A stretch of 64,000 nucleotides of DNA. It comes from Nautilus pompilius (lineage: Eukaryota > Mollusca > Cephalopoda > Nautilida > Nautilidae). Numbering within the stretch: the stretch's first letter is position 1; every line of letters starts with the position of its first letter. The notes beneath the pieces were generated by a model. It saw only the letters and a program-made list of their open reading frames with translations, was not told the DNA's origin and did no database searches. This document shows, in pieces, positions 61,301 to 64,000 of the stretch. The position numbers and the translations under genes were made by a program. The DNA lies in NCBI GenBank assembly GCA_018389105.1, contig JACATO010000052.1, positions 868,001 through 932,000 on the forward strand. The letters run 5' to 3'.

Positions 61301-62568
61301 ATTAGATTTTTAACAAGAAAAAAAATCCAGACAAAAAACCCAAGACACAATAAAGATGCATTTGTTGTAGCAGTGATATATACTGTACTGTACTTTACAA
61401 TTTTACTTCTCTTTTTGGCTAATGTATCTAGATTCCACTGTTCTGGCATACGTTCTAAAAAAACTGAACGAGAAGTACAACTATGGCATCCACCTAGCAC
61501 TGCTGTCAGTGGATGAAGGCATTACTGGATACAGAGATGACTCCTTGCAGGTAACTACTACCCTGTTTGCAGTCTGGTGTCTGTCTGCTCCAAGAAGGGA
61601 AATCAGATTTCCCTTGATCATCTCTTGATGTCTATGCATTGCAGAAACTGTCTAAAAGAAAAGAAAACCGTGTCACTTGTTGGAATTTCTGTTATGTTAG
61701 AAAAATTGTTAATTAGAGGCTGTTAGATGTTTTTGAAAAGAAAACTAAGCGATGGAGAGAGAGCCCACATTGTCTTAAAGGGTCATTCTAGTCTCTAGTT
61801 TCAACATAATTCTACTGTTTTTTATGATTTGCTTTTAATGCTAGCGTTACTAATCAGAAAATGCATTATTAGAACTAATTAATGGTATTTATAGTTATAT
61901 CAGTTCTTCAGAGACTGCTATCTTATGGTTTTGAGCACTCCTTAAAGAGTAACATCAGAAGCCATGTAGTCCATTCTGATGTGCATGAGGTTGCTTGTGG
62001 TCTTTTTGACAGAAGAGCTGCAACATTTGTTGTTTTTAGAATTGTTTAATTAAGTTGGTTTTTCAGCTTGTATTATTTCTTATTTATTTGAAACTAACTG
62101 TAAAAAAAAAAAAAAAGTAAAATAGAGAAGAGAACAATTAAAATGTATATTTTCAAAAAAATTAACAAAGTTTCAACACTGTTCTCACCAGCTGTTTACC
62201 CAATTGTAAAACACTTAGATAGAGCCTTTCACAAAATAAAAATAACCTAACTGAGAAATAATCATATGATCAAGTTGTAAAATTAACACATTTGCTTGTC
62301 TCAGATCCTAATATGGGATCATCTTATGTGTCTCCTCTTTTTTTTTAAAAAAAAATATAACTTGTAATATTTCACTATAAAATACTTTTTTGGAAGACCA
62401 ATTTTAGCACACTGGTTTATAATTAAAGATCATCCTCTTTGGTTTTTTAAAATTTTTTAAATCCTTTTTTTCAGAAAAGCAATTTACTTTGTGCATCTTT
62501 CTTATCCACAGACTGTGAAGAGAAACCAAGATCAATACAGGCTACCTCTGAAAATAGTCTCCTATCAG
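31324..62568 (+). CDS. CTU1/NCS6/ATPBD3 cytosolic tRNA 2-thiolation protein 1 (5' four coding exons)
   Basis: CTU1, with CTU2, adenylates and thiolates the wobble uridine (U34) of cytosolic tRNA-Lys, -Glu and -Gln, taking sulfur from URM1. Exons 31324-31380, 60663-60786, 61432-61550 and 62512-62568 splice in frame with GT/AG borders to 119 residues; the family is about 340-350, so the rest lies to the right. Residues 1-27 hold the zinc-binding pair Cys5-x2-Cys8 and Cys24-x2-Cys27 around [16 protein letters not shown]. The PP-loop ATP-binding signature SGGKDS is at 57-62. [17 protein letters not shown] (84-100) and the LPLKIVSY segment follow as in other animal CTU1. No coding exon is needed between the first two: RPKT/GDALC is continuous in the family. 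Exon reading is from the conserved sequence; transcript proof is lacking. It is a ubiquitously needed housekeeping gene, which suits the CpG-depleted body. Confidence 0.95.
33052..33075. repeat. (TC)n microsatellite
   Basis: A short run of TC of about 24 bases inside CTU1 intron 1. Confidence 0.9.
34729..34918 (-). repeat. SINE family S1 copy, minus orientation
   Basis: The plus strand shows the body blocks ATTAGATTTGGGTGGAGATG, GAAACCGGCTAGGAAGGCAT, CAGGCTGAGCTGGTCC and then the complement of a degenerate B box, AGAAATCAAATTTGGGG, followed by CCAGTAGCCTAACCACTA, the complement of the tRNA-like A-box region. Confidence 0.65.
36200..36292 (-). repeat. SINE family S1 fragment (head only), minus orientation
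   Basis: The plus strand reads CACCAAACCAAGTTGGCTCC, then CAGGGATCAAATTGAGGCCC (complement of a B box), then CAGGCTGGTACTCTATATGC. The body is missing. Confidence 0.55.
36671..37546 (+). mobile_element. Mariner element relic
   Basis: The coding remnant (36690-37464) is bounded by short inverted ends TCAGGGTTTT (36671-36680) and AAAACCCTGA (37537-37546). The size, about 875 bp against roughly 1.3 kb for an intact mariner, agrees with the internal deletion seen in the transposase. Confidence 0.6.
36690..37464 (+). pseudogene. Mariner-type transposase pseudogene with catalytic-core deletion
   Basis: The sequence starts [20 protein letters not shown], the mariner/SETMAR N-terminal helix-turn-helix. 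It continues with [20 protein letters not shown] and [13 protein letters not shown] (the family's WVPHEL signature). After a deletion it resumes at ETITAE and then [20 protein letters not shown] (the family's HDNARPHVA with the second catalytic Asp), and ends with [11 protein letters not shown]...NPDFFSKW. Several in-frame stops are present. The segment that should carry the first catalytic Asp is gone, as is the SPDLAPSD stretch with the third, so the DDD triad is destroyed. It lies in CTU1 intron 1, same sense as the host gene. Confidence 0.9.
38660..39640 (+). pseudogene. Tc1-like transposase relic
   Basis: Fragmentary frames in order: [15 protein letters not shown] near 38740-38785 (helix-turn-helix-like); [14 protein letters not shown] near 39185-39230, matching the Tc1 motif GSVMVWGCISFFGV; and [21 protein letters not shown] near 39450-39510, in the position of the SPDLN segment of the DDE domain. 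Each is in a different frame or separated by stops, so it is decayed. Its ends were not identified. Confidence 0.55.
39837..39990 (-). repeat. SINE family S1 copy, minus orientation
   Basis: The plus strand carries TTTTTAGATGTGAGAGGAAA, CCAGTGAAGGAAACTCATAG, AGTAAGAAGAAACAATGGTA and GGTATGCCAAACCAGC, in the order seen at 44470-44565. The tRNA-like head is mostly lost. Confidence 0.6.
40860..41450. other. GC-elevated island in CTU1 intron 1
   Basis: A block of complex sequence that retains several CpGs in an otherwise CpG-free intron. A 179-codon minus-strand frame spans it (40905-41444) but has no recognisable domain. The simplest reading is a unique regulatory or unmethylated segment, not a gene. 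An old transposon copy is the alternative. Confidence 0.35.
42167..42603 (+). mobile_element. 437-bp TA-flanked inverted-repeat element with short ORF remnant
   Basis: The ends 42167-42203 and 42567-42603 are reverse complements in 34 of 37 positions (outer end CCATATTACC) and are flanked by TA on both sides, the target of Tc1/mariner/pogo elements. Inside, 42326-42484 on the plus strand encodes [20 protein letters not shown] followed by an acidic [11 protein letters not shown] stretch. I do not recognise this frame; it could be the N-terminus of the parental transposase. The size marks it as a deletion derivative. Confidence 0.8.
43238..43400 (+). repeat. SINE family S1 fragment, plus orientation
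   Basis: Contains AACCAGCCAGTGATG and TGTGGTTTTCTTCCTCTTCT, matching the body of the copy at 43.9 kb. The head is degenerate. Confidence 0.4.
43852..44085 (+). repeat. SINE family S1 copy, plus orientation
   Basis: Begins with a tRNA-like segment (GGGTGATTAGGCTGCTGGAC as A-box region, GAGTTTAGTTCCTG as degenerate B box). The family body follows: TTTGGCTTACCCCTCTGGCA, TTCACCAGCCAGTTATGTGG, then TTTCCAGGGTTGTCCCCCTT at the 3' end. Confidence 0.7.
44438..44620 (-). repeat. SINE family S1 copy, minus orientation
   Basis: The plus strand shows ATTTTAGATGTGGAAGGAAA, CAGCTGGCCAGTGAAGAAGC, GGTATACCAAACTGAGCCAG, then GAGATTCAAACTCAGAGCCC, the complement of a near-consensus B box. Confidence 0.7.
45040..45465. 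other. GC-elevated, non-repetitive island in CTU1 intron 1
   Basis: About 425 bases of high-complexity sequence richer in GC than its flanks. A 115-codon plus frame (45113-45460) crosses it without any domain I recognise. It is a candidate conserved non-coding element or, less likely, a small unrecognised gene. Confidence 0.35.
46130..46850. promoter_or_regulatory. GC-elevated island with E-boxes, candidate enhancer
   Basis: About 700 bases of complex sequence free of simple repeats. Within 46620-46665 it has two CATCTG E-boxes, and it includes GCATCAGGCAGC, AAATGAGATGC and TTTGATAAATATTCC blocks. CATCTG is a recognised bHLH target class. Enhancer function is inference from composition and motif density. 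Confidence 0.35.
47560..47830 (+). repeat. SINE family S1 copy, plus orientation
   Basis: Starts ATGGGATGCCTACGAGACTG with a degenerate B box CTTGATTCTCAG. It continues with CTTCCTGGCTTGGTTTATTC, TGTGGGTTTCCTGTCTCATC and TCTCCAGGGTTTTCTCCCTT in the same order as the copies at 43.9 and 56.0 kb. Confidence 0.7.
48791..49932 (+). mobile_element. Tc1-like element with terminal inverted repeats and decayed transposase
   Basis: The terminal repeats TTGGAAATAATTAAGGAAAC (48791-48810) and its complement at 49913-49932 agree in 19 of 20 positions, giving a 1,142-bp element. The interior encodes [20 protein letters not shown] at about 49341-49400, where TDES holds the first catalytic Asp of the family's W..VLFTDESKF motif. 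Further on come DSKHTAV (from DPKHT, second Asp region) and [15 protein letters not shown] (C-terminal helix) near 49690-49733. Several stops and frameshifts make it inactive. Confidence 0.85.
52690..53200. promoter_or_regulatory. Motif-dense GC-elevated island, candidate developmental enhancer
   Basis: About 500 bases of complex sequence in AT-rich intron. Sites visible: CAGATG (52807-52812) and the palindromic E-box CATATG (53077-53082); paired homeodomain cores ATTAGTTACTAATTAG (52865-52880); two CATTAATC copies near 52989 and 52999; CAATTAG near 52954; and GCAGATCTGC, a perfect 10-base palindrome, near 53054. It has no open frame of note. The texture is that of conserved non-coding elements around developmental genes; the nearest such gene in the window is Olig, about 28 kb away. 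Function is inferred. Confidence 0.4.
53540..53900. other. GC-elevated, non-repetitive island in CTU1 intron 1
   Basis: Complex sequence of about 360 bases with retained CpGs and repeated CAGGT(A/G/T) blocks (near 53570, 53624, 53663, 53709, 53796, 53825). A 68-codon frame at 53598-53804 has no domain. It may form one regulatory domain with the island at 52.7-53.2 kb. Confidence 0.3.
54622..55862 (+). mobile_element. Second Tc1-like element with the same terminal repeat family
   Basis: The left end carries GTGGAACTAATTATGGAAAC (54623-54642) and the right end TTTTCATAATTATTTCCAC (about 55844-55862), matching the ends of the element at 48.8-49.9 kb with a few differences. Inside, 55470-55525 reads [17 protein letters not shown], the Tc1 motif QQDNDPKHTA..V..WL with the second catalytic Asp. 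[14 protein letters not shown] at about 55568-55610 corresponds to MDWPAQSPDLN in degraded form. It is inactive. Confidence 0.75.
55951..56270 (+). repeat. SINE family S1 copy, plus orientation (most complete body)
   Basis: The tRNA-like head has AGTTCAAATTGC as B box (55991-56002). It is followed by GATTGGCTTGGTTTGATGTA, GCCATCCAGCCAGTTTTGTT, GGTTTCTCCCACATCTAAAA and the remaining body. It begins about 90 bases after the right end of the Tc1-like element. Confidence 0.75.
56853..56878. repeat. (TC)n microsatellite
   Basis: A short run of about 26 bases of TC. Confidence 0.92.
56880..60660. other. CTU1 intron 1, distal AT-rich part
   Basis: No gene recognised. It contains A/T homopolymers and a perfect palindrome with 11-base arms at 58168-58191 (AGAATTAGTGA arm). 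It ends at the exon 2 acceptor. Confidence 0.5.
60663..60786 (+). CDS. CTU1 coding exon 2
   Basis: 41 codons plus one base, from [20 protein letters not shown] through [11 protein letters not shown]. It carries the second zinc-ribbon pair CKQC and the first five residues of the PP-loop. The donor AAAG/GTATGA leaves the Asp61 codon split (phase 1). Confidence 0.96.
61432..61550 (+). CDS. CTU1 coding exon 3
   Basis: Two bases complete Asp61, then 39 codons [20 protein letters not shown] and [19 protein letters not shown]. The acceptor is GTATCTAG/ATTCC and the donor CAG/GTAACT in phase 0. It completes SGGKDS and contains the conserved DEGI(T)GYRDDSL substrate-pocket strand. Confidence 0.96.
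62512..62568 (+). CDS. CTU1 coding exon 4
   Basis: Nineteen codons, [19 protein letters not shown], between acceptor TTATCCACAG and donor CAG/GTGAGT. The next family segment (ELYGW and the CxxC-containing core) was not found before the window ends, so the following exon lies to the right of 64000. Confidence 0.92.
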
Positions 62569-62645
62569 GTGAGTGCTGCACATGCTTGAATTCTACTCAT
62601 CTTCGACAAAAAATAAGTAAAAGTTTGAATGATCAGTAATTTGGC

Positions 62646-62860
62646 TTTGGTGGGTTAGCATAGCAGTGCTCGCTCACTTGCCTGTTATGGTAACAGCTGT
62701 GGTTCAATCCCTGATGGATTTGGTGACTAGCCCCAATCTCAGCAGGTTGAAAAGTTCTGGTAAGGGAATCCTGGACAGTTTAGTCTCTCTGGAATCTGCA
62801 GTTCAGCCAGATTGTCTGGCAGCACAATTCTCTGAGGCTCTAGTTGTCATACACCATACC
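62646..62860 (+). repeat. SINE family S1 copy in CTU1 intron 4, good A and B boxes
   Basis: GGTTAGCATAGCAGTGCTCG (A-box region) and GTGGTTCAATCCCTG (B box, near consensus) form a tRNA-like head. The family body follows with AGTTCTGGTAAGGGAATCCT, which matches 47710-47730. Confidence 0.7.
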
Positions 62861-63151
62861 CATGGTAATTAATCACTGGTTGTTCTTTTAAAATGGATTT
62901 AGTGGTTACGCTGATTAGTTTATAGGTTTGATGTCTTATTTTTAATACTAAGGTGTAATGCAATCTTTCTGAATTAAGATAGCTTTTATGATGGCTCTTT
63001 GTTTTTATAGTGGAAATATGGGAACACTGCCATATTTCTCAGATATACACTCATACCCGAGGATAACTCTGTCTGTCGTCTTGTCTTTTTTTTTAAAACA
63101 CTAGGTAACTTCGCAAAGTTAACTTTGGAGATTTAGCTTAGTTATCTTTAA

Positions 63152-63390
63152 CCCTCCATATACCATGTCAGTTTTTAGCTTCCTTATACTACCAACCTAG
63201 AAGCGCTAGCTGGTGTTTGGGTTGAACTGGTTGTTACCTAGTCAACACACTTGTAATTCAAAACTTGGGGGCTGGAACATTATGGATTTGTTGTTACTAA
63301 GGGGTATGTTAAAAAGGGAGGTACTGTCTATCATAGCTCCTATACCTCAATTTGTGCTGAGTAATACAGATTTGAAGTGGTATGCAGAGG
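63152..63390 (+). repeat. Dispersed repeat family R1, copy 2
   Basis: Paralogue of 20673-20916, sharing blocks in order from TATACCATGTCAGTTT to TGTGCTGAGTAATACAGATTT. Here it lies in CTU1 intron 4 and lacks the TTA tail. CpGs present in copy 1 are often TG or CA here (for example TATACCGCG against TATACCATG), in line with deamination inside the methylated gene body. Confidence 0.72.
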
Positions 63391-64000
63391 GTTAGTTTCT
63401 ACCACTCTTGGCTCTCTTAGTTAAAATATCTTTTGAAAAAAGAACAGTTGATACTATTCTCATGAGGCTGATAGATATCAACATTTCTTTGTAACATTGG
63501 CCTGGAATACTTGAAGATAGTGGCAATGTATGTAAATACTTCTAAAAAAATAAATTAGATATGCACTCTTTTGACAAAAGGGACTTTATGGAAGTTTTAC
63601 AAATTTCCTTCCCTTCCTCTTTAACTTTCTGTATATCTAAAGATTTAGCCTTCCCTTCCTGTCATTCTAAAGGTTGTCTCATTTGAAATGGGTGCATTTT
63701 AAAATGACATAGCTATAAATATTATCATGAAAAATTGCCCATCAAGTAAAAGGAACAAAAATTAAAATATTTACAGTATTCCTGTTGTTACTGGTGAAGC
63801 TTTTCTCTCTCATCTTGTTTATATCAATAATGTTTTTTTTTTTCTGATCACAATAGAATTCTAATTAAAGGTTAAGTCAAAGTTATGTGCTGTTCTGAAG
63901 GCATCCTAACTATTAGCTACTATTTGAAAAAGCAGGGCTATATAATAAGATGAGATAATGGAAAGGTACTGATTATTTAGTTTGGTCATCTCCCATGACA
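63391..64000. other. CTU1 intron 4, rightmost part
   Basis: AT-rich intron sequence with no CTU1 exon, repeat or other gene recognised up to the edge. Confidence 0.5.

Noticed and set aside
61241-61516. 91-codon plus frame overlapping CTU1 exon 3
   Set aside because: It reads exon 3 out of frame; the conserved CTU1 residues are in another frame.

Overview
The window is eukaryotic, almost certainly from an invertebrate metazoan. The intron-bearing CTU1 and single-exon Olig genes, the decayed Tc1/mariner and tRNA-derived SINE copies, and the many AT, CT and AAT microsatellites suggest a lophotrochozoan, perhaps a mollusc; that is inference. Most short open frames, above all the Ser/Leu and Arg/Glu frames inside CT/GA arrays, are artefacts. 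I can support only two protein genes, arranged head to head.

Gene 1 (minus strand, 24592 to 23915) is an Olig-family bHLH transcription factor of 225 residues in a single exon, in CpG-rich sequence. Gene 2 (plus strand, 31324 to beyond the right edge) is CTU1/NCS6/ATPBD3, the PP-loop enzyme that thiolates the wobble uridine of cytosolic tRNAs. Its first four coding exons (31324-31380, 60663-60786, 61432-61550, 62512-62568) join in frame to 119 residues, about the first third of the protein. Intron 1 is 29.3 kb and fills nearly half the window. The two start codons are about 6.7 kb apart.

Layout: 1-23.9 kb is CpG-rich non-coding sequence with four long polypyrimidine/polypurine arrays, a minisatellite of TGACGTCA (CRE) palindromes at 7.6-8.3 kb, a near-perfect 25-bp hairpin at 6.25 kb, and Tc1-like transposase relics at 7.0, 12.8 and 17.6 kb. 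Olig follows at 23.9-24.6 kb. The Olig-CTU1 gap (24.6-31.3 kb) holds a 0.93-kb inverted-repeat element with a second foldback nested in it. From about 32.2 kb onward CpG almost disappears while TpG/CpA stay common. The step lies just inside CTU1 and looks like the footprint of gene-body methylation. Intron 1 carries SINE copies in both orientations, a mariner relic, several Tc1-like relics (two with recognisable shared terminal inverted repeats), a TA-flanked 437-bp element, and several GC-elevated, non-repetitive islands. The best island, 52.7-53.2 kb, is dense in homeodomain-core and E-box motifs and could be a long-range enhancer, perhaps of Olig.
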